64,000 bases of DNA from Gammaproteobacteria bacterium (GTDB lineage: Bacteria > Pseudomonadota > Gammaproteobacteria > Eutrophobiales > Eutrophobiaceae), in assembly GCA_947480335.1 (NCBI GenBank), contig CANKCB010000010.1, positions 1 through 64,000 of the forward strand, read 5' to 3'. How positions within the stretch are numbered: the stretch's first letter is position 1; every line of letters starts with the position of its first letter. A program made the translations under genes and the position numbers. Below, piece after piece: positions 16,896 to 25,465 of this stretch. The notes beneath the pieces were generated by a model, which was not told the DNA's origin, did not search any database, and saw only the letters and a list, made by a program, of their open reading frames with translations.

Positions 16896-18181
16896 CGGTA
16901 TCTTCCTGGGGCAGGCTGAATCGTCTTGAACATGATGTGATCGCAATAGCAGATCGACGTCTGGCCTCACAGCAGATCTGCCAGTCCCACCCCGGTATTG
17001 CTCATGGTATGGGCCGAAGCTACGGTGATGTCTGTCTGAATCCCGGCGGTATTTTATGGAAATCCACCGGACTGGATCGATTGATCCAGTTTGATGAACA
17101 GACTGGTCGGCTGGTTTGTGAAGCCGGTGTGTTGTTGCGTGATATACAAAGACTAATGGTGCCGCGAGGCTGGATGCTGGCTGTTACCCCGGGGACACAA
17201 CTGGTTACTGTCGGTGGTGCGATCGCCAATGATGTGCACGGCAAGAATCATCATGTACATGGATCGTTTGGTAATCATCTGCTGCAACTGACATTGTTAC
17301 GCACAGATGGCGAGATCATCGAATGCGGTCCACTCCATCACGCAAACTGGTTTGCGGCCACCGTCGGTGGTCTGGGTCTGACCGGTTTTATACTCACCGC
17401 TGAAATCCAGCTCAGACGTGTTGCCGGTCCCTGGCTCGAATCCGAAACGATACCTTATGCCAATCTGGAAGAGTTTTTCACTCTTGCGGATGACTCCGAA
17501 ACGGGTTTTGAGCATACAGTTTCCTGGATAGATTGTCTTTCAGGTGGCAGAGGGTTGTTCATGCGGGCCAACCATTCCAGTCATCAGCAGTTGTTCACGA
17601 ACAAACCGTCGAAATGGCGGATACCTCTGGTTCCTCCTGTGTCACTGATCAACAAGTACAACCTGGCACCGTTCAACAGTACCTACTACCATTTGAAGAA
17701 ATCACACACTGGTCGGAGCATCGTTCACTATGAACCGTTCATGTATCCGCTGGACAATGTGCAGGACTGGAATCGACTGTACGGCCCCGGCGGATTTTAC
17801 CAGTACCAGAGCGTGGTCCCGCGAGAAGCTGGCATGGACGCAACCCGCGCAATGTTGCAGGAAATTTCCCGCTCTGGCGAAGGCTCATTTCTGGCTGTAC
17901 TGAAAACGTTCGGTGAGATTGTCTCTGCAGGCATGTTGAGTTTTCCCAGACCCGGTGTCACGCTGGCACTGGACTTCCCCAATAACGGTGAAAACACCCT
18001 GCGTCTGTTTGAACGTCTGGACAAGATTGTGGGAGAAGCGGGTGGACGCATCTATGCTGCAAAAGATGCGCGCATGCCCAGAAGCCTGTTTGTTTCTGGC
18101 TATCCACGCCTGGCAGAATTTATGCCGTTACGGGATCCAGGTATTTCCTCGGCGATGTCACGTCGATTGATAGGGAGTTAA
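16889..18181 (+). CDS. DprE1-like FAD oxidase (decaprenylphosphoryl-ribose 2'-epimerase subunit)
   Basis: A 430-residue FAD-binding protein of the vanillyl-alcohol-oxidase fold, closest by eye to mycobacterial DprE1, which oxidises the 2'-OH of decaprenylphosphoryl-ribose. Diagnostic stretches are GMGRSYGD near residue 35, VTVGGAIANDVHGKNHHVHGS near 110-130 (the DprE1 FAD/active-site loop), LSFPRPG, and GGRIYAAKDARMP near 385 with the Tyr and Lys of the active site. At the position of the mycobacterial Cys387 (sequence VCVDFP there) this protein reads LALDFP, with Ala near residue 360. ATG 16889 is preferred; GTG 16883 is possible. It overlaps the UbiA gene and is followed one base later by the DprE2-like gene. 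Confidence 0.88.
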   Translation: MVAVSSWGRLNRLEHDVIAIADRRLASQQICQSHPGIAHGMGRSYGDVCLNPGGILWKSTGLDRLIQFDEQTGRLVCEAGVLLRDIQRLMVPRGWMLAVTPGTQLVTVGGAIANDVHGKNHHVHGSFGNHLLQLTLLRTDGEIIECGPLHHANWFAATVGGLGLTGFILTAEIQLRRVAGPWLESETIPYANLEEFFTLADDSETGFEHTVSWIDCLSGGRGLFMRANHSSHQQLFTNKPSKWRIPLVPPVSLINKYNLAPFNSTYYHLKKSHTGRSIVHYEPFMYPLDNVQDWNRLYGPGGFYQYQSVVPREAGMDATRAMLQEISRSGEGSFLAVLKTFGEIVSAGMLSFPRPGVTLALDFPNNGENTLRLFERLDKIVGEAGGRIYAAKDARMPRSLFVSGYPRLAEFMPLRDPGISSAMSRRLIGS

Positions 18182-18182
18182 C

Positions 18183-18938
18183 ATGTCAACCAAGAAACAA
18201 CGTATCGTCATCATCGGAGCCACTTCACTGATCGCAGAACATTGCGCCCGGCTGTGGGTCATGCAAGCATCCAGCGACATGATCCTGGTGGGTCGGGATT
18301 CAGCCAGAATGGAACAAATTGCAACTGACCTGAAGGTGCGTAGTCCCGGCTCACAGATAAAGTGCATGCAAGCTGATTTTATCGCCGCAGACAAAATTAC
18401 CGAACTGGTAGCATCAATTAAAAACGAGGGTGCTGTTGATATTGTACTGATTGCCCATGGTTCCTTACCGGATCAACAAAAGTGTCAACAGGATTTGTTG
18501 CTGTGTCAGGACACCTTGCTTATTAACGGGCTCTCTCCGGTGCTGTTTGCCGAAGCGTTTGCCACGTCAATGCAAAAAGCCAACCGGGGGACATTGGCCA
18601 TCATTGGATCAGTTGCTGGTGATCGGGGACGCAAATCCAATTACATCTACGGTTCGGCAAAAGGCTTGGTCAGCCGTTATGTACAGGGTATGCAGCATCG
18701 ATTCGCCAACACCAGGGTCAAGATTGTGTTAATCAAGCCAGGCCCCACAGACACGCCGATGACTTCACATCTGAAACAGCAGGGGGCAAAGTTGGCCAGT
18801 GCAGAGGAGGTGGCTCTTCATATTGTCAACGGCATCTCAAAAGGCGCGTTAACAATCTATGCTCCACCGATTTGGAAACTGATCATGATGATTGTTCGGC
18901 ATATACCTGCCTTCCTGTTTAATCGCCTGAATATATGA
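18183..18938 (+). CDS. DprE2-like short-chain dehydrogenase
   Basis: A 251-residue SDR. The nucleotide-binding motif is GATSLIAEHCA near residue 12, the NAG-equivalent is AHGSL near 95, the catalytic Ser lies in GSVAGDRG, and the Y-G-S-A-K motif is complete near residue 160. The C-terminus is hydrophobic, as in DprE2, suggesting membrane association. Directly behind the DprE1-like gene, it should reduce the 2'-keto intermediate to polyprenylphosphoryl-arabinose (family knowledge plus context). AGGGAG precedes the start; its TGA overlaps the next ATG (ATGA). Confidence 0.85.
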   Translation: MSTKKQRIVIIGATSLIAEHCARLWVMQASSDMILVGRDSARMEQIATDLKVRSPGSQIKCMQADFIAADKITELVASIKNEGAVDIVLIAHGSLPDQQKCQQDLLLCQDTLLINGLSPVLFAEAFATSMQKANRGTLAIIGSVAGDRGRKSNYIYGSAKGLVSRYVQGMQHRFANTRVKIVLIKPGPTDTPMTSHLKQQGAKLASAEEVALHIVNGISKGALTIYAPPIWKLIMMIVRHIPAFLFNRLNI

Positions 18939-21046
18939 TCCGACCGGAGTTGCTGCTCAGATACAAGTGGGTAATTGCCTGGGCGGCCTTTTCATTACTT
19001 ATCACCGGGATGGCCATAGTTGGTGGGTTCCGCCATTTCTCGGCCGTACCTAACTGGGATATGTGGGGTGGCACAGTACAATTCTATTTTAATGTGATGG
19101 ATGGCGACTCATCGGTCTGGTGGGCCCAGCATAATGAACATCGACCGGTACTGGCACGATTACTGTTCTGGATCGATTTTTACTTCTTTGATGGTCTAGG
19201 CATATTTCTCATAGTCGCCAATTACCTGCTGGCCGCTTTGGCGGCACTGGTGTTCTGGTTATTTTTGCGAGACTTGCAACAGGAACAAGCTGCAACAGAA
19301 CGGGAAATTGCCACCGGGCTGTTAATCACCGCCTGGCTGTTCCTGTGGTGCCAGTCGGAAAATTTCACCTGGGGGTTTCAGAGCCAGTTTTTTATGGCGC
19401 AACTATTACCACTGGCTGCCCTGCTGTGGCTGGCTCGTTCAATCGACAAGACTCCCCTGTCGTTTGCACTGGCGTGCCTGCTGGGAGTGCTCTCAGCCGG
19501 TGCGATGGCGAACGGTGTACTGGCACTACCATTGATGCTTTGTTGCGCGCTTTTATTACGCCAGTCAGCACAACGATGCGCCATACTGCTTGGTCTGTCA
19601 GCGCTTGTGCTCGGAGCCTATTTTTATGACTATCATGCACAGGAAGGTCACGGCCATCTTTCAGTCGCGCTGCAGGAAATGCCGGCAGATTTATGGACCT
19701 ATATACTCCGATATCTGGGTAGCTGCTTCTATTATTTATATGAGCAAGGAAATGATGGCAAGCTGGCAGCTGAACGATCCGGACTCTTTCTAATCATCGG
19801 TTCTGTATTACTCGGGCTATACCAGTTATTCTCACAAAAAAAATCACCGGCAATGCTGGCACTGCTGTTTTTTATCCTGTACATCGGGGGTACAGCCGTA
19901 GGTACGGCTGGCGGCAGGGTGATCTTCGGACTGGATCAGGCCTTCAGTTCCCGCTACACCACACCTTCATTGATGGCCTTTGCCGCGCTGCTGGTTGCCG
20001 CAGATCCACTCCTGTGTCGTCTCAAAGGTAAAGTCTGGACAGCCATCCTGCTGCTACTGTCCATTACCCTGTGTACACATATGTTCAAGCTTCAGGTAAG
20101 TGCGCTGGAAGTGGTGGATGACCAGTTAGCAAAACGGGATATGGCCGGGTTGGCTATTGCGTTGCATATTCAGGATAGCGTGATGATTGGAAACATTTAT
20201 CCGGATTCTGCCTATGTGCAAGACCTGGTCAAAAAAGCTGTTGCAGGCCGATATACAATTTTTGCCAGGACACCTTATCTGGATCTGGTCGATCAGTTCG
20301 ATAAACCCTGGACTATACAAAACGGCATCAAATGTATGGGTGCACTGGATCGGATTGAAGCAATCGATGGTGATACGAATCACATCAGGGTCTTTGGTTG
20401 GCTGTTCAACGAGGAACAGGACCGCACACCCCGACTGATACGATTTATTGATCCTTCAGGCAAGGTGGCCGGGTTTGCCCGGACTGGAATCCCCAGACCG
20501 GATGTGGCCAAAGTGATCGACAGACGTGCCAGCTATTCCGGGTTTGGTGGTTATCTACGCACCAGAGTGGCAGATACAGAAATTATCGCTGTGGGGGACC
20601 AACCGGATTGCCAACTACCATTAAAAGTACCTACCCAGCTATATCATGTATCGAGTCAGGACCCAGCCAGCACCAGCGATTATTCAGGGATGATACTGGC
20701 CGGAACCATCATGGAAAATAGCGGCTGGACCGGTAGCGACTATTACCATTCCACTTTTGAGAAACTGCAGGTGTTGGGCACCTTTATCCAGTCGGACGTT
20801 GACAAGGGTAGCCTGAGCCTACGTGCACACCGCGGTGATCGGTTCTACTACCGATCCGGCCCCACCGGTGGTCATCAGTTAATGGATATCAATGCGGGGA
20901 AAATTATTACACCCTTACCAGTATCTACAAGCTGGACCCTGATAGAATTATCCGATCAACATTTGCCGGATGAGTTTATATTAAAACTAATCGATGATGG
21001 CTCAGCACTGGGCGAATGGTCTGCCATTGCGCTGGTTAAAGAATGA
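18935..21046 (+). CDS. Polytopic GT-C-like membrane protein, candidate glycosyltransferase
   Basis: 703 residues: about eleven hydrophobic segments in the first 390 residues, then a soluble C-terminal half of mostly beta character. The first periplasmic loop after segment 1 carries PNWDMWGG and, a little later, HNEHRPVLAR. An acidic residue in this loop followed by a polar motif is what GT-C glycosyltransferases using polyprenyl-phosphate sugars show. The ATGA overlap with the DprE2-like gene ties it to the arabinose pathway, so I infer a transferase using the lipid-linked pentose. I cannot assign it to a numbered GT family, and the C-terminal domain (from about residue 450) is not recognised. 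Confidence 0.65.
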   Translation: MIRPELLLRYKWVIAWAAFSLLITGMAIVGGFRHFSAVPNWDMWGGTVQFYFNVMDGDSSVWWAQHNEHRPVLARLLFWIDFYFFDGLGIFLIVANYLLAALAALVFWLFLRDLQQEQAATEREIATGLLITAWLFLWCQSENFTWGFQSQFFMAQLLPLAALLWLARSIDKTPLSFALACLLGVLSAGAMANGVLALPLMLCCALLLRQSAQRCAILLGLSALVLGAYFYDYHAQEGHGHLSVALQEMPADLWTYILRYLGSCFYYLYEQGNDGKLAAERSGLFLIIGSVLLGLYQLFSQKKSPAMLALLFFILYIGGTAVGTAGGRVIFGLDQAFSSRYTTPSLMAFAALLVAADPLLCRLKGKVWTAILLLLSITLCTHMFKLQVSALEVVDDQLAKRDMAGLAIALHIQDSVMIGNIYPDSAYVQDLVKKAVAGRYTIFARTPYLDLVDQFDKPWTIQNGIKCMGALDRIEAIDGDTNHIRVFGWLFNEEQDRTPRLIRFIDPSGKVAGFARTGIPRPDVAKVIDRRASYSGFGGYLRTRVADTEIIAVGDQPDCQLPLKVPTQLYHVSSQDPASTSDYSGMILAGTIMENSGWTGSDYYHSTFEKLQVLGTFIQSDVDKGSLSLRAHRGDRFYYRSGPTGGHQLMDINAGKIITPLPVSTSWTLIELSDQHLPDEFILKLIDDGSALGEWSAIALVKE

Positions 21047-21055
21047 GGATGTGAT

Positions 21056-21994
21056 GTGAATGACAAGAAAATAATCCTGCCCGGCGGCGCCGGTCTGGTT
21101 GGTCAGACTCTGGTCGCACGACTGCGCGCCAGAGGCTATTCACAGATTGTGGTACTCGATAAACACCGTGCCAATCTGGAGATTCTGAAAAAGGTACAAC
21201 CTGACATTATCGCTGAATATGCAGATCTGGCTGAACCGGGTGACTGGCAGCGACATTTTAAAGGTGCGGAAGTAGTGGTCATGTTGCAGGCCCAGATTGG
21301 TGGCAATGATTACCAGCAATTCATACGCAATAATGTCGAGTCAACGCGGCTGGTTCTGGAAGCAATCCGCCAGTATCAGGTGCCCTATCTGGTACACATC
21401 AGTTCCTCGGTAGTGGAATCGGTTGCAGATGACTTTTACACCCGTAGCAAAAAAGCACAGGAAAAAATGGTTTTGGAAAGTGGCATTGCCTGTCCGGTAT
21501 TGCGTCCGACACTGATGTTTGGCTGGTTTGATCGCAAGCATCTTGGATGGTTATCCCGCTTTATGGCCAAAGTACCGGTATTCCCCATTCCGGGAAATGG
21601 CAAATTCATGCGTCAACCACTGTATGCGGGCGATTTTTGTGACATCATCATCAGCTGCATCGAACGTCGTATCCGTGATGGCATCTATAATATATCCGGA
21701 CATGAAAAAATTGATTACGTGGACATCATCCGTGAAATTAAACGCGCTACCCACGCACAGTCAGTGATATTGCATATACCCTACACCCTGTTTTACCTGC
21801 TGTTATGGATCTGGGCACTGTTTGACCGCAATCCGCCCTTTACTACCCAACAACTTGCAGCGCTGACCGCGCGGGACGAATTTGAAGTGATCGACTGGCC
21901 CACGATTTTCGGCGTGCCTTATACGCCTTTTAAAATGGCGCTTGAAGAAACCTTCAATCATCCTGTGTACAGCAAAGTAGTACTGGAGTTCTAG
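21056..21994 (+). CDS. NAD-dependent epimerase/dehydratase family protein
   Basis: A 312-residue extended SDR with the Rossmann motif GGAGLVGQTL at residues 9-18, a catalytic-type HISSSVVES near 120 and Y-T-R-S-K near 140, so the catalytic set is complete. The start is GTG 21056 after GAGG; an ATG two bases earlier is out of frame and stops at once. It follows the GT-C-like gene by 9 bases and ends one base before the next gene. Such enzymes alter nucleotide- or lipid-linked sugars; the substrate here is unknown. A stretch near residue 245 is hydrophobic (LFYLLLWIWALF), which is unusual for soluble epimerases and may tether it to the membrane. Confidence 0.8.
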   Translation: MNDKKIILPGGAGLVGQTLVARLRARGYSQIVVLDKHRANLEILKKVQPDIIAEYADLAEPGDWQRHFKGAEVVVMLQAQIGGNDYQQFIRNNVESTRLVLEAIRQYQVPYLVHISSSVVESVADDFYTRSKKAQEKMVLESGIACPVLRPTLMFGWFDRKHLGWLSRFMAKVPVFPIPGNGKFMRQPLYAGDFCDIIISCIERRIRDGIYNISGHEKIDYVDIIREIKRATHAQSVILHIPYTLFYLLLWIWALFDRNPPFTTQQLAALTARDEFEVIDWPTIFGVPYTPFKMALEETFNHPVYSKVVLEF

Positions 21995-21995
21995 C

Positions 21996-23282
21996 ATGGG
22001 ACAAAAAATTGCGGTACTGGGAGCCGGTCCTATGGGACTTGCTGTAGCCTATCAACTCACGATGGATGGACATCAGCCTGTCGTATTTGAAGCCGATGAT
22101 CGTGTCGGTGGCATGACCGCCTGTTTCGATTTTAATGGTCTACAAATCGAACGCTACTATCATTTCCATTGCATCTCTGACAGCGGGTTTTTGCGAATGC
22201 TGCAGGAACTGGGAATTGCAGACAAGATGCGTTGGGTGGAAACACGGATGGGATACTGGTACCAGAACCAGTTACAAGCCTGGGGTAATCCGGTCGCACT
22301 GCTAAAATTTCGCGGTCTCGGATTAATTGCCAAATTCCGTTATGGTTTACATGCCTTTCTGGCAACCAAACGCACCAACTGGCGAACCCTGGACAAGGTG
22401 GAAGCCACGGCCTGGATTCAACGTTGGGTAGGTCAGGAAGCGTATGAAATATTATGGCGCCGTTTGTTCGACTACAAGTTTTATGATTATGCGAACGGAC
22501 TGTCAGCGGCCTGGATCTGGAGCCGTATCCGACGCATAGGTCGCTCTCGCTATAATCTGTTTCGTGAAAAATTGGGTTATCTCGAAGGCGGTTCAACTAC
22601 CTTACTGCAATCGATGAAAATGGCGATCGAAAGCCGGGGCGGTATTATCAGACTACAATCTCCCGTCAGCCAGGTTGTGATTGCAGCCGGGCAAATACGG
22701 GGAGTGATGGTGAATGGCCAGCTTGAACCCTTCGATAAAGTGATCAGCACGATTCCTTTACCGTACGTTCCCAGACTGATGCCGGATTTGCCGGCAAAAA
22801 TCCTGGCGCAGTTTCAGTCTGTCAAAAACATTGCTGTGGTCTGTGTCATTGTAAAACTACGCAAGTCTGTCACCGAAAACTTCTGGCTGAACACGAACGA
22901 TCCGGAGATGGACATTCCAGGACTGGTGGAATACACCAATTTGCGGCCTCTGGATCAGCATATTGTGTATGTTCCATTTTATATGCCGGGTGAACATCCC
23001 AAATTTGCCGAACCGGATCAGGTTTTTCTCGACAAGGTCAGACGCTACCTGAAAAAAATCAATCCTGATCTGATTGATACGGACTTCATCGATCTACGTG
23101 CCAGTCGTTATCGATACGCACAGCCTGTGTGTGACCCGGGTTTTCTCGACAAACTGCCGCCAGTCGCGCTTCCAATCAAGGGACTCTGGGTGGCAGACAC
23201 CTCCTATTACTATCCCGAAGATCGGGGCATTTCAGAAAGTATCGATTTTGGCAGAAACATGGCCAGGTCAGCGGTTCTGTGA
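21996..23282 (+). CDS. FAD-dependent oxidoreductase of the UGM/amine-oxidase superfamily
   Basis: A 428-residue flavoprotein. The N-terminal dinucleotide motif GAGPMGLAVA at residues 8-17 is followed by the acidic end FEADDRVGGM, then ERYYHFHC near residue 52. The C-terminal FAD motif GLWVADTSYYYPEDRGISESIDFG is clear. The overall plan resembles UDP-galactopyranose mutase and protoporphyrinogen oxidase relatives often found in surface-polysaccharide clusters. Its place in the arabinose-type operon suggests a sugar or lipid-sugar substrate, but this is inference. Its stop overlaps the gtrA-family start (GTGA). Confidence 0.8.
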   Translation: MGQKIAVLGAGPMGLAVAYQLTMDGHQPVVFEADDRVGGMTACFDFNGLQIERYYHFHCISDSGFLRMLQELGIADKMRWVETRMGYWYQNQLQAWGNPVALLKFRGLGLIAKFRYGLHAFLATKRTNWRTLDKVEATAWIQRWVGQEAYEILWRRLFDYKFYDYANGLSAAWIWSRIRRIGRSRYNLFREKLGYLEGGSTTLLQSMKMAIESRGGIIRLQSPVSQVVIAAGQIRGVMVNGQLEPFDKVISTIPLPYVPRLMPDLPAKILAQFQSVKNIAVVCVIVKLRKSVTENFWLNTNDPEMDIPGLVEYTNLRPLDQHIVYVPFYMPGEHPKFAEPDQVFLDKVRRYLKKINPDLIDTDFIDLRASRYRYAQPVCDPGFLDKLPPVALPIKGLWVADTSYYYPEDRGISESIDFGRNMARSAVL

Positions 23283-23680
23283 TTAAGCCTTTCCTGTCGC
23301 GACAGTTTCTGGTTTTTTTACTGACTGGTGGCACCGCCGCTGTTATCAACTTTGGCAGTCGTATTCTGTATAACCATTGGCTGGGCTTTTCCGCTTCCAT
23401 CATGCTGGCTTACCTGACCGGCATGATAACGGCGTTCATTCTAGCCAAACTGTTTGTGTTTCGTGATAGCACACAAGCATTACATCGTTCGGCTATGTTT
23501 TTTATTCTGGTCAACCTGGTGGCTGTCATGCAGACCTGGTTGATCAGTCTGGGCATGGCTTATTATTTATTGCCCGCAATTGGTATCACCTCCTATGTGC
23601 GTGAACTGGCTCATGCGACTGGTGTTGTGGTTCCGGTCTTTACCAGTTATCTGGGACATAAGCGCTGGTCGTTTCGATAA
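23279..23680 (+). CDS. GtrA-family membrane protein
   Basis: A 133-residue protein with four membrane segments and the GtrA pattern: RQFLVFLLTGGTAAVINF at the first segment and SYLGHKRWSFR at the C-terminal end. GtrA proteins help move or handle polyprenyl-phosphate-linked sugars; mycobacterial Rv3789, next to dprE1/dprE2, belongs to this family. GTG 23279 overlaps the preceding stop by 4 bases, so it closes the operon. A role in flipping the lipid-linked sugar made by the upstream genes is the simplest reading. Confidence 0.88.
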   Translation: MIKPFLSRQFLVFLLTGGTAAVINFGSRILYNHWLGFSASIMLAYLTGMITAFILAKLFVFRDSTQALHRSAMFFILVNLVAVMQTWLISLGMAYYLLPAIGITSYVRELAHATGVVVPVFTSYLGHKRWSFR

Positions 23681-23728
23681 TGACGGGTATTGAGCAGAGA
23701 CCCCGCTAGACAGGTTGTGCCGGCAGGC

Positions 23729-23756
23729 TTGAATCTACAGTAATTTGGACTATAGT
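23729..23756 (+). promoter_or_regulatory. Candidate promoter giving a leaderless transcript
   Basis: TTGAAT (23729-23734), a 16-base spacer and TATAGT (23751-23756) make a good sigma-70 match. The ATG of the small Cys/His protein starts only 8 bases after the -10, with no ribosome site between, so transcription may start at or next to the start codon. No clear Zur palindrome is seen. Confidence 0.4.
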
Positions 23757-23763
23757 AGCTCTT

Positions 23764-24039
23764 ATGACTCTTGCACAACGCAACCGCATCATATTCATTG
23801 CACTGGTCTTGTTGATCAGTCAGATGGCGTTGATTGTCCATGCCACAGTGCATGACTCTGAACTGAATTGTCAGTTATGTCTGTCTCAAGCACACTCTTC
23901 GACCGGGATACTACCCTCTGCAATCATAATACCGGCATCCCATGCTACTGAAAAATCGGTGGCTGCAGGCTCCAATCCACAAGCACATTCCAGCCAGCCC
24001 AGAGCATTTCTACAGCGCGCACCACCCGTCATTTCCTGA
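23764..24039 (+). CDS. Small exported Cys/His protein (DUF2946-like)
   Basis: A 91-residue protein with an N-terminal hydrophobic signal or anchor (IIFIALVLLISQMALIVHA), then HATVHDSELNCQLCLSQAHSS, a His/Cys cluster able to bind metal, and a C-terminal end RAPPVIS typical of small proteins I associate with DUF2946. It precedes a porin and a ZnuA/ZnuB pair, so a role in periplasmic zinc handling or sensing is likely, but this is inference. The start has no ribosome site; see the promoter entry. Confidence 0.65.
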   Translation: MTLAQRNRIIFIALVLLISQMALIVHATVHDSELNCQLCLSQAHSSTGILPSAIIIPASHATEKSVAAGSNPQAHSSQPRAFLQRAPPVIS

Positions 24040-24108
24040 TTCAGCTTAAATCTGAGGCCACCTCTGAACAGGAGGCTGGTTTAATTGATTCATATCAGGA
24101 GACAAATA

Positions 24109-25449
24109 ATGAAATGCTTGTTACGTAGCGGTATCTGTTTATTGCTGTTGGCTTTTTCCGTATCAACGTTTGCGCAGGACAGTAATGAAAGCGCAGCAGA
24201 CTTGCGCAAGGCTATAAATCAGTTACGACAGGAGTACGAATCCAGAATCCAGGCACTCGAAAAAAGAGTCGCAGAAGCAGAACAGCAGTCTGCAAATAGC
24301 CAGACTTCTCCTCAACCTGTTACGGCTGCCAGCTCAGTCAGCAGTGGCAATTCTGCCTTTAACCCGGCAATGGGAGTAATTTTCAGTGGTCAGGCGTGGA
24401 ACTACCAACATGATCCTGAAGGCTACCAGATTCCCGGGCATCCTTTCGGTGGTGAGGCAGGCCCCGTGGCTGAAGGATTGTCTATAGGTGAAACAGAAAT
24501 TGATATCAGCGCGAACGTCGATGATAAGTTTACCGCCTGGCTCACAACCCCTATTGTGATCGAAGATGGTGATGCAGGAATCGAACTGGAAGAAGCCTGG
24601 ATTGAGACCACAGCGTTACCCGCCGGATTTTCGGCACGAGTAGGGCGATTCTTTTCCAATATCGGCTATCTGAACAATAAACATGCGCACGCATGGGATT
24701 TTATTGACCAGCCCCTGGCCTATCAGGCTTTCCTTGGTGGCCAATATCTGGATGATGGCCTGCAACTCCGCTGGCTTGCCCCAACCGATTTGTACATTGA
24801 ATTGGGTGGCGAAGTCCTGCGTGGCGATCGTTATCCCGCAGTTGGCGCAACGCACTCGGGGATCGGCAGCCATACCCTGTTCGCCCATATGGGTGGAGAT
24901 GTTGGTGACAGTAACAGCTGGCTGGCCGGCGTCTCATATCTCAGGGCCGACAGTACTGATCGTATATCCGGCAGTGTGAATGACCCACTGCTGTTTACTG
25001 GTAATGCGGACATTATCATTGCCGACTTTACCTGGAAGTGGTCGCCTTATGGTAACTGGCAACAGAAGAATTTCGTATTCCAGACTGAATACCTCCAAAA
25101 CAATGAAAAGGGGGATTACACCCTGTCCGGCAATCAGGTACTGGCCTACGACGATCATCGGAGTGGCTGGCATGCGCAGGCCATTTTTCAACCGTTTCCG
25201 CAATGGCGTTTCGGGGCACGCTACGACATATTGTCCGCCGGCAATCCGGGTTTGATTTTTAGCGGAACCGCACTCGAGCCACTCGGGAATAATCCGGACC
25301 GTTACAGTTTCATGGTGGACTGGTCTAACAGCGAGTTCAGCCGACTGCGCTTACAGTTGACACGTGATGAAGCCGGTCTCGTATCCGATACCCAATTCGG
25401 GTTGCAATACATCTACAGCATTGGTGCCCACGGTGCGCACTCATTCTAG
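24109..25449 (+). CDS. Outer-membrane porin of the zinc operon
   Basis: A 446-residue protein with a signal peptide (MKCLLRSGICLLLLAFSV, cut after TFAQ), a short coiled coil (residues about 27-60, LRQEYESRIQALEKRVAEAEQQ-like heptads), a Ser/Thr/Gln linker, then a beta-barrel to the C-terminus. The coiled coil plus barrel plan is that of trimeric specific porins. The start at ATG 24109 is set by AGGAG and the signal peptide; the frame is open from 24085. It sits between the small Cys/His gene and the znuA-like gene, suggesting outer-membrane passage of zinc or a zinc complex (context inference). Confidence 0.8.
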   Translation: MKCLLRSGICLLLLAFSVSTFAQDSNESAADLRKAINQLRQEYESRIQALEKRVAEAEQQSANSQTSPQPVTAASSVSSGNSAFNPAMGVIFSGQAWNYQHDPEGYQIPGHPFGGEAGPVAEGLSIGETEIDISANVDDKFTAWLTTPIVIEDGDAGIELEEAWIETTALPAGFSARVGRFFSNIGYLNNKHAHAWDFIDQPLAYQAFLGGQYLDDGLQLRWLAPTDLYIELGGEVLRGDRYPAVGATHSGIGSHTLFAHMGGDVGDSNSWLAGVSYLRADSTDRISGSVNDPLLFTGNADIIIADFTWKWSPYGNWQQKNFVFQTEYLQNNEKGDYTLSGNQVLAYDDHRSGWHAQAIFQPFPQWRFGARYDILSAGNPGLIFSGTALEPLGNNPDRYSFMVDWSNSEFSRLRLQLTRDEAGLVSDTQFGLQYIYSIGAHGAHSF

Positions 25450-25465
25450 GTTGAGGACAAATTCC

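Noticed and set aside
22132-22596. 154-residue minus-strand frame
   Set aside because: Shadow of the FAD oxidoreductase gene, with no motif.
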